Below, piece by piece: positions 1 to 5,644 of a DNA stretch of 8,608 nucleotides. The position numbers and the translations under genes were made by a program. The notes under the pieces are model-generated. The model saw only the letters and a list, made by a program, of their open reading frames with translations, was not told the DNA's origin and did no database searches. Positions within the stretch are counted from its first letter, which is position 1; each line of letters starts with the position of its first letter. The DNA is from Syntrophomonadaceae bacterium (GTDB taxonomy: Bacteria; Bacillota; Dethiobacteria; PWVN01): contig SLHK01000077.1 of assembly GCA_007136165.1 (NCBI GenBank), positions 1 through 8,608 of the forward strand, written 5' to 3'.

Positions 1-464
1 GCCACTTCTTCCCTGGTTTTCAAGGCCTTCAAGCCTGTCAGGGTGGCGCTGACCATATTGAGGGCATTTGCAGAACCCAGGGACTTGGTCAGGATGTCCC
101 GGACACCGGCCAACTCCAGGACCGCCCGTACGGGGCCGCCGGCGATGACACCGGTTCCCTGGGAAGCAGGTTTTAAGAGGACCTTGCCCGCCCCGAAACG
201 GCCAATAATCTCGTGAGGGATGGTGGTATTTACCAGGGGAACTTTGATCAAGTTCTTCTTGGCCTCTTCCACGCCCTTGCGGATGGCTTCCGGGACTTCG
301 CCGGCTTTACCAAGCCCGGCCCCAACCCGGCCCTTGCCGTCTCCCACCACCACCAGGGCAGAGAAGCTGAAGCGGCGCCCCCCTTTGACTACCTTGGCAA
401 CCCGGTTTATGTGAACTACCTTTTCTTCGAACTCCTGGTCTTTTTGCGGTCTATTTCTTTGCAA
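1..464 (-). CDS. rpsE: Small-subunit ribosomal protein S5 (3' end cut by window edge)
   Basis: S5 sits on the back of the 30S subunit near the mRNA entry channel and contributes to decoding accuracy. I translated this frame by hand; it stays open to the edge. It shows the N-terminal double-stranded-RNA-binding-like part (INRVAKVVKGG at residues 19-29, the loop where spectinomycin-resistance changes fall in other bacteria; then VVVGDGKGRVGAG), then the C-terminal fold with PHEIIGRFGAGKV and ASQGTGVIAGGPVRAV. The visible 154 codons end at ...KTREEVA, so only about a dozen residues are missing against the usual ~166. The start is TTG 464, eight bases after AGGAGG; no ATG or GTG lies in frame upstream, and the next in-frame GTG is past residue 35. 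An out-of-frame ATG overlaps the start. The gap to rplR is 19 nt. Identity is certain; the TTG start is very likely. Confidence 0.96.
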   Translation of the reverse strand, partial: MQRNRPQKDQEFEEKVVHINRVAKVVKGGRRFSFSALVVVGDGKGRVGAGLGKAGEVPEAIRKGVEEAKKNLIKVPLVNTTIPHEIIGRFGAGKVLLKPASQGTGVIAGGPVRAVLELAGVRDILTKSLGSANALNMVSATLTGLKALKTREEV

Positions 465-472
465 ACATTTTC

Positions 473-478
473 CCTCCT
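473..478 (-). promoter_or_regulatory. Shine-Dalgarno site that decides the rpsE start
   Basis: AGGAGG on the minus strand lies eight bases before TTG 464 and only four bases before the out-of-frame ATG at 468. The spacing favours the TTG, which is the one that opens the S5 frame. Confidence 0.85.
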
Positions 479-483
479 TTGCT

Positions 484-852
484 TTAAAACTTGAGTCCCG
501 CTTCCCGGGCCCCTTCCGCCAGGGCTTTCACCCGGCCGTGGTACAGGTACCCGCCCCGGTCAAAAACAACATTTTCGATACCTTTTTCCAGGCATTTTTT
601 GGCTGCCAGTTCTCCCACGGCCCTGGCGCCTTCAATGCTGCCTCCCCCCTTGATGGCCCCTTTAAGGGCGGGGTCTAAGGTGGAGGCCGAGACCAGAGTC
701 TCTCCTGCGGCATCATCGATGACCTGCACATAGATATGGTTGAGGCTGCGGTACACATTCAGCCTGGGCCGTTGGGCCGTACCCTGTATTTTTTTGCGCA
801 CCCGGGTGTGTCTTCTCAGGCGGCTTATATTCTTGCTTTCCTTCAAGAGCAT
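484..852 (-). CDS. rplR: Large-subunit ribosomal protein L18
   Basis: L18 binds 5S rRNA and, with L5, anchors it in the central protuberance of the 50S subunit. The 122-residue product has the family layout: a basic N-terminal tail (RLRRHTRVRKKI), then RPRLNVYRSLNHIYVQVIDD, and the C-terminal GIENVVFDRGGYLYHGRVKALAEGAREAGL signature. The length matches the usual 120-122. The frame can be extended to a GTG at 861, but that GTG uses the last G of the AAAGGAG Shine-Dalgarno site and so cannot be served by it. ATG 852 lies eight bases after the site and gives the standard MLLKESKN-type beginning. The gene lies 35 nt after rplF and 19 nt before rpsE. Identity is certain; the ATG start is much more likely than the GTG. 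Confidence 0.97.
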   Translation of the reverse strand: MLLKESKNISRLRRHTRVRKKIQGTAQRPRLNVYRSLNHIYVQVIDDAAGETLVSASTLDPALKGAIKGGGSIEGARAVGELAAKKCLEKGIENVVFDRGGYLYHGRVKALAEGAREAGLKF

Positions 853-860
853 CCGGCTCA

Positions 861-867
861 CTCCTTT
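861..867 (-). promoter_or_regulatory. Shine-Dalgarno site that decides the rplR start
   Basis: AAAGGAG on the minus strand ends at the G of a possible GTG start (861) and lies eight bases before ATG 852. It therefore supports the ATG and rules against the longer reading. Confidence 0.85.
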
Positions 868-887
868 CTCATGGGGCTGGATGAAGC

Positions 888-1424
888 TTATTTGCCCGCC
901 TTGCCCACCTTACGCCTGATGTGTTCCCCCTGGTACTTGATCCCTTTGCCTTTATAGGGCTCGGGGGGGCGGACTTGGCGGATGATGGCGGCCGTATTCC
1001 CCACCAGCTGCTTGTCAATACCCTTGACGGATATCCTGGTGGGGGCGGGGACATCGATATCGATGCCTTCTTCAGGCTCGATGGTTACGGGATGGGAGTA
1101 GCCTACGGTCAATACCAGGTTTTTGCCCTGTTTTGCCGCCCGGTAGCCCACACCCACCAGTTCCAAATCTTTTTGAAATCCTTTGGTAACCCCTTCCACC
1201 ATGTTGGCCACCAGAGAGCGGATGAGCCCATGGAGGGAGCGGTGCTGTTTTTCGTTGGACGGCCTTTTAACGTGCAGTTCTGTTTCTTCTTTAACGATCT
1301 CCATTCCCGCCGGGACCGTCTGGGACAGCAGGCCTTTGGGGCCCTTGACGGTAATGGTATCCCCTTTAAGGGTTATCTCCACACCCTCGGGTATGGGAAC
1401 GGGTTTAAATCCAATCCTGGACAC
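888..1424 (-). CDS. rplF: Large-subunit ribosomal protein L6
   Basis: L6 is a two-domain protein that binds 23S rRNA near the sarcin-ricin loop, close to where elongation factors dock. The 178-residue product begins SRIGFKPVPIPEGVEI and has two repeats of the L6 fold. The first covers roughly residues 1-80 (VKGPKGLLSQTVP, then RSLHGLIRSLVANMVEGVTKGF); the second holds the typical VGVGYRAAKQGKNLVLTVGYSHPV stretch. It ends with VRPPEPYKGKGIKYQGEHIRRKVGKAGK, the signature near the C-terminus. The length is normal. The start is GTG, with AGGAGGTG eight bases upstream; no ATG fits this beginning. The gene lies 30 nt after rpsH and 35 nt before rplR, the standard spc order. Identity is certain. Confidence 0.98.
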   Translation of the reverse strand: MSRIGFKPVPIPEGVEITLKGDTITVKGPKGLLSQTVPAGMEIVKEETELHVKRPSNEKQHRSLHGLIRSLVANMVEGVTKGFQKDLELVGVGYRAAKQGKNLVLTVGYSHPVTIEPEEGIDIDVPAPTRISVKGIDKQLVGNTAAIIRQVRPPEPYKGKGIKYQGEHIRRKVGKAGK

Positions 1425-1454
1425 TGGCTGTACACCTCCTCAGTTAAAAAGCTC

Positions 1455-1853
1455 TTACCAGACATAGCAGAGGACTTCTCCCCCAACCCCCTGCCGGCGG
1501 GCTTCCTTATCCGTCATCACGCCGTGGGAGGTGGAAACGATGGCCAGGCCCAGCCCTCCCAGGACTTTGGGCACCTCGTCTTTATTGGCATACACCCTTA
1601 GCCCCGGCTTGCTGATTCTTTTGATACCGCTGATGACCCGTTCTTTATGCCCGCCATACTTCATTTTTATTTTGATAACACCCTGTTTGCCGTCGCCGGA
1701 AAAGGTAAAATCCTTAATGAAGCCCTCATCCTTTAAAATATTGGCTACCGCCAGTTTAATTTTGGACGCCGGGATTTCCACAGATTCGTGTTGGGCCATA
1801 TTGGCATTGCGAATCCGGGTGAGCATATCGGCAATAGGATCTGACATTGTCAT
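1455..1853 (-). CDS. rpsH: Small-subunit ribosomal protein S8
   Basis: S8 is a primary 16S rRNA-binding protein needed to fold the central domain (platform) of the 30S subunit. The 132-residue product begins MTMSDPIADMLTRIRNAN and ends with the family signature STSHGVMTDKEARRQGVGGEVLCYVW, where the conserved STSxGVMTDxEAR loop contacts helix 21 rRNA. The length is standard. ATG 1853 follows AGGAGG by nine bases; a second in-frame ATG two codons later is a less well spaced alternative and would change the protein by two residues. In E. coli S8 represses the spc operon by binding mRNA at the L5 start; I see nothing here that shows whether this applies. Gap to rpsZ is 28 nt, to rplF 30 nt. Confidence 0.98.
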   Translation of the reverse strand: MTMSDPIADMLTRIRNANMAQHESVEIPASKIKLAVANILKDEGFIKDFTFSGDGKQGVIKIKMKYGGHKERVISGIKRISKPGLRVYANKDEVPKVLGGLGLAIVSTSHGVMTDKEARRQGVGGEVLCYVW

Positions 1854-1881
1854 CTACCAAAACCTCCTTTCGTTTTCTCCT

Positions 1882-2067
1882 TTACCAACTGGCTTTTTTA
1901 ATGCCGGGAATCTTGCCTTCCAGGGCCAGTTTGCGGAAACAGAGGCGGCACATGCCAAACTTGCGCAGATAAGCCCGGGGACGCCCGCACAGTTTGCACC
2001 GGTTGTACCTGCGAGCGGAATATTTCGGCTCTCTTTTTGCCTTGGCGATCATGGATTTTTTTGCCAC
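1882..2067 (-). CDS. rpsZ: Small-subunit ribosomal protein S14, zinc-binding (type Z) form
   Basis: S14 joins late in assembly of the 30S head. The 61-residue product is the short zinc-ribbon form: cysteines at 24, 27, 40 and 43 (CKLC...CRLC) would hold one zinc ion, flanked by the basic segments KYSARRYNR and LRKFG. It ends KIPGIKKASW, as in other type Z proteins. Firmicutes commonly keep this form in the spc operon and some carry a zinc-free paralogue elsewhere, induced by zinc starvation; this window cannot show whether one exists. The start is GTG 2067. The ribosome binding site is weak: only a GGGGGT run about eleven bases upstream, the poorest in this block. The gene begins 16 nt after rplE, so coupled translation may compensate. 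Identity is certain. Confidence 0.97.
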   Translation of the reverse strand: MAKKSMIAKAKREPKYSARRYNRCKLCGRPRAYLRKFGMCRLCFRKLALEGKIPGIKKASW

Positions 2068-2083
2068 TGATTATCTTACCCCC

Positions 2084-2626
2084 TTATTGCGAGCGAAAAG
2101 GCATGCCGTAAAGCTTTAAGAGCTCCCTGGCCTCTTCGTCGTTTTTTGCAGTGGTGACGATAATGATATCCATTCCCCGGATTTTTTCCACCTTGTCATA
2201 GATGATTTCCGGGAAAATCAACTGCTCCCGTATTCCCAGGGAAAAGTTTCCCCGGCCGTCAAAAGACTTGGGTGATATGCCCCTGAAGTCCCGGACCCTG
2301 GGCAGGGCCACATTGATGAGTTTGTCGAGAAATTCATACATCCGCCGCCCCCTCAAGGTCACTTTGCAGCCGATGGGCATACCTTCCCGGATTTTAAAAC
2401 TGGCTACGGACTTTTTGGCCTTGGTGATGACGGGCCGCTGCCCGGCAATTTGGGCCATCTCCTCGGCTGCCGCTTCCAGGGTCTTGATATTCTCCTTGGC
2501 TTCCCCCACGCCCATATTGAGGACTATCTTCTCCAGTCGCGGTACCTGAAGACGGTTTTTATAATCAAACTTGGCCATCATTGCATCGACGACGGTGTTC
2601 CCATGCATTTCCTGTAAACGTGCCAT
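2084..2626 (-). CDS. rplE: Large-subunit ribosomal protein L5
   Basis: L5 binds 5S rRNA, makes an intersubunit bridge to the 30S head and contacts P-site tRNA. The 180-residue product has the usual length and landmarks: YKNRLQVPRLEKIVLNMGVGEA near the N-terminus, AGQRPVITKAKKSVASFKIREGMPIGCKVTLRG in the middle (the conserved basic loop region), and FRGISPKSFDGRGNFSLGIREQLIFPEI followed by RGMDIIIVTTAKNDEEARELL. It ends with the typical LYGMPFR motif plus SQ. ATG 2626 lies seven bases after AGGAGG. It follows rplX by 21 nt and precedes rpsZ by 16 nt. Identity is certain. Confidence 0.98.
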   Translation of the reverse strand: MARLQEMHGNTVVDAMMAKFDYKNRLQVPRLEKIVLNMGVGEAKENIKTLEAAAEEMAQIAGQRPVITKAKKSVASFKIREGMPIGCKVTLRGRRMYEFLDKLINVALPRVRDFRGISPKSFDGRGNFSLGIREQLIFPEIIYDKVEKIRGMDIIIVTTAKNDEEARELLKLYGMPFRSQ

Positions 2627-2647
2627 GATTGACCCTCCTTTCCGCCC

Positions 2648-2977
2648 CTACTTGTCAATATTTTCTCCGCATTTTTTGCAGGCCCTCACCCGGGTTCCGT
2701 CCTTCAACTGCATCCTTCCCAACCGGGTAGGTGCTTTGCACGCCGGGCAGATAACCATGAGGTTGGAGCTTACCATGGGGGCGGGCTGGTCCTGGATGCC
2801 GCCCTCCACCCGCTGTTTGCGCCGGGTATGCTTTTTCACCATGTTAATGCCTTCCACCAATACCTTGCCCTCAGCGGGGAAAGAGCGCAGGACTTTGCCT
2901 TTTTTACCCCTGTCTTTTCCCGACAGGACCAATACCTGGTCCCCTTTTTTCACGTGAACTTTTTCTAACCTGCTCAA
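2648..2977 (-). CDS. rplX: Large-subunit ribosomal protein L24 with C-terminal four-cysteine element
   Basis: L24 starts 50S assembly by binding the 5' domain of 23S rRNA. The product contains the KOW motif near its N-terminus (VHVKKGDQVLVLSGKDRGKKGKV), then GINMVKKHTRRKQ and GGIQDQPAPM. The C-terminal part has CPAC at residues 77-80 and CKKC at 100-103, a Cx2C...Cx2C pattern that could bind zinc; a similar element is common in clostridial L24. I choose TTG 2977 (109 residues). The frame extends three codons to a GTG at 2986, but that GTG begins with the last G of the AGGAGG Shine-Dalgarno site, while TTG lies eight bases after it. The site itself begins inside the rplN stop codon. Identity is certain; the TTG start is likely. 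Confidence 0.95.
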   Translation of the reverse strand: MSRLEKVHVKKGDQVLVLSGKDRGKKGKVLRSFPAEGKVLVEGINMVKKHTRRKQRVEGGIQDQPAPMVSSNLMVICPACKAPTRLGRMQLKDGTRVRACKKCGENIDK

Positions 2978-2985
2978 GAATGCCA

Positions 2986-2991
2986 CCTCCT
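2986..2991 (-). promoter_or_regulatory. Shine-Dalgarno site that decides the rplX start
   Basis: AGGAGG on the minus strand, part of an AAAGGAGGTG string that begins within the rplN TAA. The GTG overlapping its end cannot be a start served by it; TTG 2977 is eight bases downstream. Confidence 0.83.
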
Positions 2992-3360
2992 TTAAAGGAC
3001 TTCGGGCGCCAGGGATATAATTTTCATGAATTCTCTATCCCGCAGCTCCCGGGCAACAGGGCCAAAAATCCTGGTGCCCCTGGGGTTGTTATTGTTATCG
3101 ATGATTACCGCGGCATTTTCATCGAATTTTATATAGGAACCATCGGGCCTTCTCAGTCCCTTCTTTGTGCGGACGATTACTGCCCGGATTATTTCACCCT
3201 TTTTCACAACGCCGCCGGGGTTGGCCTCCTTCACGGAGGCGGTGATAATATCCCCCACATTGGCAGTCCTGCGCCTGGACCCGCCCAGCACCGTAATGCA
3301 CATGACCTTGCGGGCCCCCGAGTTGTCTGCCACGTTTAGATAGGATTGGGTTTGGATCAT
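2992..3360 (-). CDS. rplN: Large-subunit ribosomal protein L14
   Basis: L14 sits at the subunit interface and forms bridges with 16S rRNA. The 122-residue product is full length and strongly conserved: MIQTQSYLNVADNSGARKVMCI at the start, then GDIITASVKEANPGG and KKGEIIRAVIVRTKKGLRRPDGSYIKFDENAAVIIDN. The core signature GTRIFGPVARELRDREFMKIISLAPEVL closes the protein. ATG 3360 follows a good AGGAGG site. This is the first gene of the spc part; the preceding gap to rpsQ is only 29 nt and shows no clear promoter or terminator, so transcription likely reads through from the S10 part. The TAA stop overlaps the start of the rplX ribosome binding site. Confidence 0.99.
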   Translation of the reverse strand: MIQTQSYLNVADNSGARKVMCITVLGGSRRRTANVGDIITASVKEANPGGVVKKGEIIRAVIVRTKKGLRRPDGSYIKFDENAAVIIDNNNNPRGTRIFGPVARELRDREFMKIISLAPEVL

Positions 3361-3389
3361 GGTAGCCCTCCTTTCACCCTTCGACTTCT

Positions 3390-3650
3390 CTATTTAAATT
3401 TAGTCTTTTCTATGACTTCTGCAACCCTCCACCGCTTATCCTTACTTAAAGGACGGGTTTCCATAATTTTTACCTTATCCCCCACCCGGCATTGATTGTC
3501 CTGATCGTGGGCTTTGTAATTTTTTGAACGGCGGATAATCTTTCCGTACAGGGGATGGCGGGTTGTCCTGGACACCGAGACAACGATGGTTTTATCCATT
3601 TTATCGCTTACCACGGTACCTATCCGGGTTTTCCTGCTTCCTCTATCCAA
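3390..3650 (-). CDS. rpsQ: Small-subunit ribosomal protein S17
   Basis: S17 is a primary 16S rRNA-binding protein of the 5' and central domains. The 86-residue product has the family pattern RKTRIGTVVSDKMDKTIVVSVSRTTRHPLYGKIIRRSKNYKAHD, the GDKVKIMETRPLSKDKRWRVAEV signature, and the usual length. The start is TTG 3650, nine bases after GGGAGG; the first in-frame ATG would remove the conserved RKTRIGTVVSDK segment, so TTG is preferred. The gap to rpmC is 34 nt and to rplN 29 nt. It is the last gene of the S10 part of the block. Identity is certain. Confidence 0.97.
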   Translation of the reverse strand: MDRGSRKTRIGTVVSDKMDKTIVVSVSRTTRHPLYGKIIRRSKNYKAHDQDNQCRVGDKVKIMETRPLSKDKRWRVAEVIEKTKFK

Positions 3651-3684
3651 GGGCTGTTTCCTCCCTTCCTGGCGAAATAAATGA

Positions 3685-3882
3685 CTAGACGATTTTCAAC
3701 TCCCGGGCACGGACAATGGTCTTGGCCCGGGCGATGTTTCTGCGGACTTCCCGAATCCGCATGGGGTTTTCCAGCTGTCCGGTGGCCAGTTGAAAACGCA
3801 GGTTAAACAATTCTTCCTTCAGGTCCCGGATTGTTTCCTCCAGTTCCTGGGTGGTCAGTTCTTTCATTTCCTTAGCTTTCAT
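3685..3882 (-). CDS. rpmC: Large-subunit ribosomal protein L29
   Basis: L29 lies next to L23 at the polypeptide exit tunnel, near the docking site for signal recognition particle and trigger factor. The 65-residue product is the expected two-helix hairpin: MKAKEMKELTTQELEETIRDLKEELFNLRFQLATGQLENP, followed by the second helix MRIREVRRNIARAKTIVRAREL. I choose ATG 3882, which gives the standard MKAKE beginning. A GTG three codons upstream (3891) is possible but would be atypical and overlaps the GGGGGTGA ribosome binding sequence. The ATG start overlaps the end of rplP by 11 nt, so translation is probably coupled to L16. No AGGAGG precedes it; the site is GGGGGTGA, whose GGTGA part can pair with the 16S rRNA tail five bases before the ATG. 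Confidence 0.95.
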   Translation of the reverse strand: MKAKEMKELTTQELEETIRDLKEELFNLRFQLATGQLENPMRIREVRRNIARAKTIVRARELKIV

Positions 3883-4309
3883 CGGCGTCACCCCCGGTTT
3901 CCCCTTTACGCCGGATAAAACGGCACTTGATGGGCAGCTTGTTGGCTGCTAGGCGCATGGCTTCCCTGGCCACGTCTTCCGTAACACCGGCCAGTTCAAA
4001 CATAATCCGTCCCGGCTTAACCACGGCCACCCAGTATTCCGGCGAACCCTTGCCGCTCCCCATCCGGGTTTCGGCGGGCTTCTCCGTTACCGGCTTGTCG
4101 GGGAAAATATTTATCCAGACCTTCCCCCCCCGCTTGATATGGCGGGTCATGGCAATCCTGGCTGCTTCAATCTGCTGGCTGGTTATCCAGCTGGGCTCCA
4201 GGGCCTGAAGGCCGTATTCGCCGTAATTGATATCGTTGCCGGATCCCGCCTTTCCCTTCATGCGGCCCCGGTGCTGGCGGCGGAATTTAACTCGTTTTGG
4301 CATCAACAT
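3872..4309 (-). CDS. rplP: Large-subunit ribosomal protein L16
   Basis: L16 binds 23S rRNA next to 5S rRNA and helps position tRNA in the A site and peptidyl-transferase region. The 145-residue product begins MLMPKRVKFRRQHRGRMKGKA and has LQALEPSWITSQQIEAARIAMTRHIKRGGKVWI, FPDKPVTEKPAETRMGSGKG and the PGRIMFELAGV stretch, all in the expected order. The reading frame stays open to an ATG at 4360, but that would add 17 residues unlike the family. ATG 4309 lies eight bases after AGGAGG and gives the normal length; a second ATG two codons later (4303) is a minor alternative. The gene overlaps the 3' end of rpsC by 23 nt and rpmC by 11 nt. A run of eight G lies within the RGG codons around 4124-4131, with the frame intact. 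Confidence 0.97.
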   Translation of the reverse strand: MLMPKRVKFRRQHRGRMKGKAGSGNDINYGEYGLQALEPSWITSQQIEAARIAMTRHIKRGGKVWINIFPDKPVTEKPAETRMGSGKGSPEYWVAVVKPGRIMFELAGVTEDVAREAMRLAANKLPIKCRFIRRKGETGGDADES

Positions 4310-4970
4310 CGGGATTCCCTCCTTTTCCCTTGGGCCCCTCTTTCTCGGGCAGTATTTCACCCTTATAAATCCAGACTTTTACCCCGATGCGGCCGTAGGT
4401 AGTCTTGGCTTCGGCAAAGCCGTAGTCTATGTCGGCCCTGAGGGTCTGCAGGGGGACGGTGCCTTCATGGTAACTTTCGTTCCTGGCCATTTCGGCGCCC
4501 CCCAGGCGGCCGCTGGCCGCCACTTTGATTCCCTGGGCACCGGCCCGCATGGAGCGGAAAAGGGCCTGCTTCATGGCCCGCCTGAAGGCAATTCTCTTGA
4601 CCAGCTGCTGGGCGATGCTTTCCGCCACCAGAGTGGCATCCAGCTCCGGGGTTTTAATTTCAATAATGTTTATATGAACCTGTTTGCCTGTAAGTTTTTC
4701 CAGTTCCTGCCGCAGGGCATCCACTTCATTGCCGCCCCGTCCTATAACCATACCCGGTTTTGCCGTATGGATGGTAACCCGCAGGCGGTTGGCCGCCCGT
4801 TCCAGTTCAATACGGCTGATCCCCGAGTCCGGCATCTTGGTGGTGATATATTTCCGTACCTTCAGGTCCTCGTGGAGCAGTTCCTCATACTTCTTGTCGG
4901 CAAACCATTTGGCGTCCCAATCCCGAATAATTCCGATGCGAAAACCTATGGGATTAACTTTTTGTCCCAA
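4287..4970 (-). CDS. rpsC: Small-subunit ribosomal protein S3
   Basis: S3 lines the mRNA entry channel of the 30S head and takes part in unwinding mRNA. The 227-residue product has the N-terminal MGQKVNPIGFRIGIIRDWDAKWFA signature, a type II KH domain whose GxxG loop is GRGG at 77-80, and the C-terminal S3 domain (RSMRAGAQGIKVAASGRLGGAEMAR, then GTVPLQTLRADIDYGFAEAKTTYGRIGVKVWIYKGE). A short charged tail rich in K, G and D follows. The start is TTG 4970, eight bases after AGGAGG; the beginning matches the family exactly, so no other start is needed. It begins 3 nt after the rplV stop, with its binding site inside the last rplV codons, and its own last 23 nt overlap rplP. Confidence 0.98.
   Translation of the reverse strand: MGQKVNPIGFRIGIIRDWDAKWFADKKYEELLHEDLKVRKYITTKMPDSGISRIELERAANRLRVTIHTAKPGMVIGRGGNEVDALRQELEKLTGKQVHINIIEIKTPELDATLVAESIAQQLVKRIAFRRAMKQALFRSMRAGAQGIKVAASGRLGGAEMARNESYHEGTVPLQTLRADIDYGFAEAKTTYGRIGVKVWIYKGEILPEKEGPKGKGGNPDVDAKTS
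4318..4323 (-). promoter_or_regulatory. Shine-Dalgarno site of rplP inside rpsC
   Basis: AGGAGG on the minus strand, located within the rpsC coding sequence and eight bases before ATG 4309. It fixes the rplP start and rejects the longer frame opening at 4360. Confidence 0.85.
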
Positions 4971-4973
4971 ACT

Positions 4974-5315
4974 CTATCCCTCCTTTTTTTCCCGAAGTAC
5001 GACAGTGACATGGCTGGTCCGCTTCCTGATGCGGGCGGCCCGGCCCCTGGCCCTGGGCCGGAATCTTTTCAGGGTGGGCCCCTCATCCACAAAGGCCTGG
5101 GCCACGAACAAACTATCCGTGTCCATCTCGTAGTTGTGGCCGGCATTGGCCACGGCTGCGTTTAAAACCTTGATGATATATTCCGCAGCCCTTTTCGGTG
5201 TATATTTTAAGATTGCTGCTGCTTCTCCCACGTCTTTCCCCCTGATCTCGTCGATGACCAGGCGGGCTTTCCGGGGCGCGATACGCAGGTGCTTGCCTAC
5301 TGCTTTTGCTTCCAA
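4974..5315 (-). CDS. rplV: Large-subunit ribosomal protein L22
   Basis: L22 touches all six domains of 23S rRNA; its long beta-hairpin lines the peptide exit tunnel next to L4 and is a known site of macrolide-resistance changes. The 113-residue product has the core IAPRKARLVIDEIRGKDVGEA, LNAAVANAGHNYEMD, and the hairpin around residues 83-101 (KRFRPRARGRAARIRKRTSH), which looks ordinary with no insertion. The start is TTG 5315, eight bases after GGGAGG; the encoded MEAKAVGKHLRIAPRKAR start is the normal one. The gap to rpsS is 24 nt and to rpsC 3 nt, so rpsC translation is probably coupled to it. Identity is certain. Confidence 0.98.
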   Translation of the reverse strand: MEAKAVGKHLRIAPRKARLVIDEIRGKDVGEAAAILKYTPKRAAEYIIKVLNAAVANAGHNYEMDTDSLFVAQAFVDEGPTLKRFRPRARGRAARIRKRTSHVTVVLREKKEG

Positions 5316-5339
5316 GGCTAAAACCTCCCTTTAATGGAC

Positions 5340-5624
5340 CTATTTCAAGGAAGAAGAACGCTCTGTATGAGAACCGTGGCCGCGAAAAGTGCGGGTGGGG
5401 GCAAACTCCCCCAGTTTGTGGCCCACCATATCCTCCGTAATATAAATGGGGATATGCTTGCGGCCATCATGGACGGCAATGGTATGCCCCACCATTTCGG
5501 GAAAAATTGTCGAAGCCCTCGACCACGTTTTGATAACCTTTTTGGACCCGTCTTTATTCATGTTTTCTATCTTGGCAAAGAGCTTTTCATTCACATAGGG
5601 GCCTTTTTTCAGAGACCTGGACAT
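5340..5624 (-). CDS. rpsS: Small-subunit ribosomal protein S19
   Basis: S19 lies in the 30S head, pairs with S13 and contacts the A-site tRNA region. The 94-residue product starts MSRSLKKGPYVNEKLFAKIE and carries IKTWSRASTIFPEMVGHTIAVHDGRKHIPIYITEDMVGHKLGEF and the APTRTFRGHG signature. The length is typical (about 92-95). ATG 5624 is preceded by AGGAGG. The gene lies 20 nt after rplB and 24 nt before rplV. Identity is certain. Confidence 0.99.
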   Translation of the reverse strand: MSRSLKKGPYVNEKLFAKIENMNKDGSKKVIKTWSRASTIFPEMVGHTIAVHDGRKHIPIYITEDMVGHKLGEFAPTRTFRGHGSHTERSSSLK

Positions 5625-5644
5625 GGAAAAACCTCCTTCCCTGC

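Noticed and set aside
859..873. Four-codon frame (M-R-K-E) ending just before rplR, spanning its binding site
   Set aside because: It has no binding site of its own upstream and such tiny frames arise readily from AGAAAGGAG sequence; no evidence of use.
921..1601. Plus-strand open frame of 226 codons opposite rplF and rpsH
   Set aside because: Antisense shadow; no ribosome binding site and no family resemblance.
4124..4131. Homopolymer runs inside genes (G8 in rplP here; A8 in rplB at 6357-6364; C7 in rplF near 963-969)
   Set aside because: All frames are intact and the runs encode conserved Gly, Lys or Pro codons. Slippage is conceivable but nothing indicates a programmed event.
4227..5165. 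Plus-strand open frame of 312 codons opposite rplP, rpsC and rplV
   Set aside because: Antisense shadow of three conserved genes, with low-complexity Pro/Gly-rich composition and no recognisable domain.
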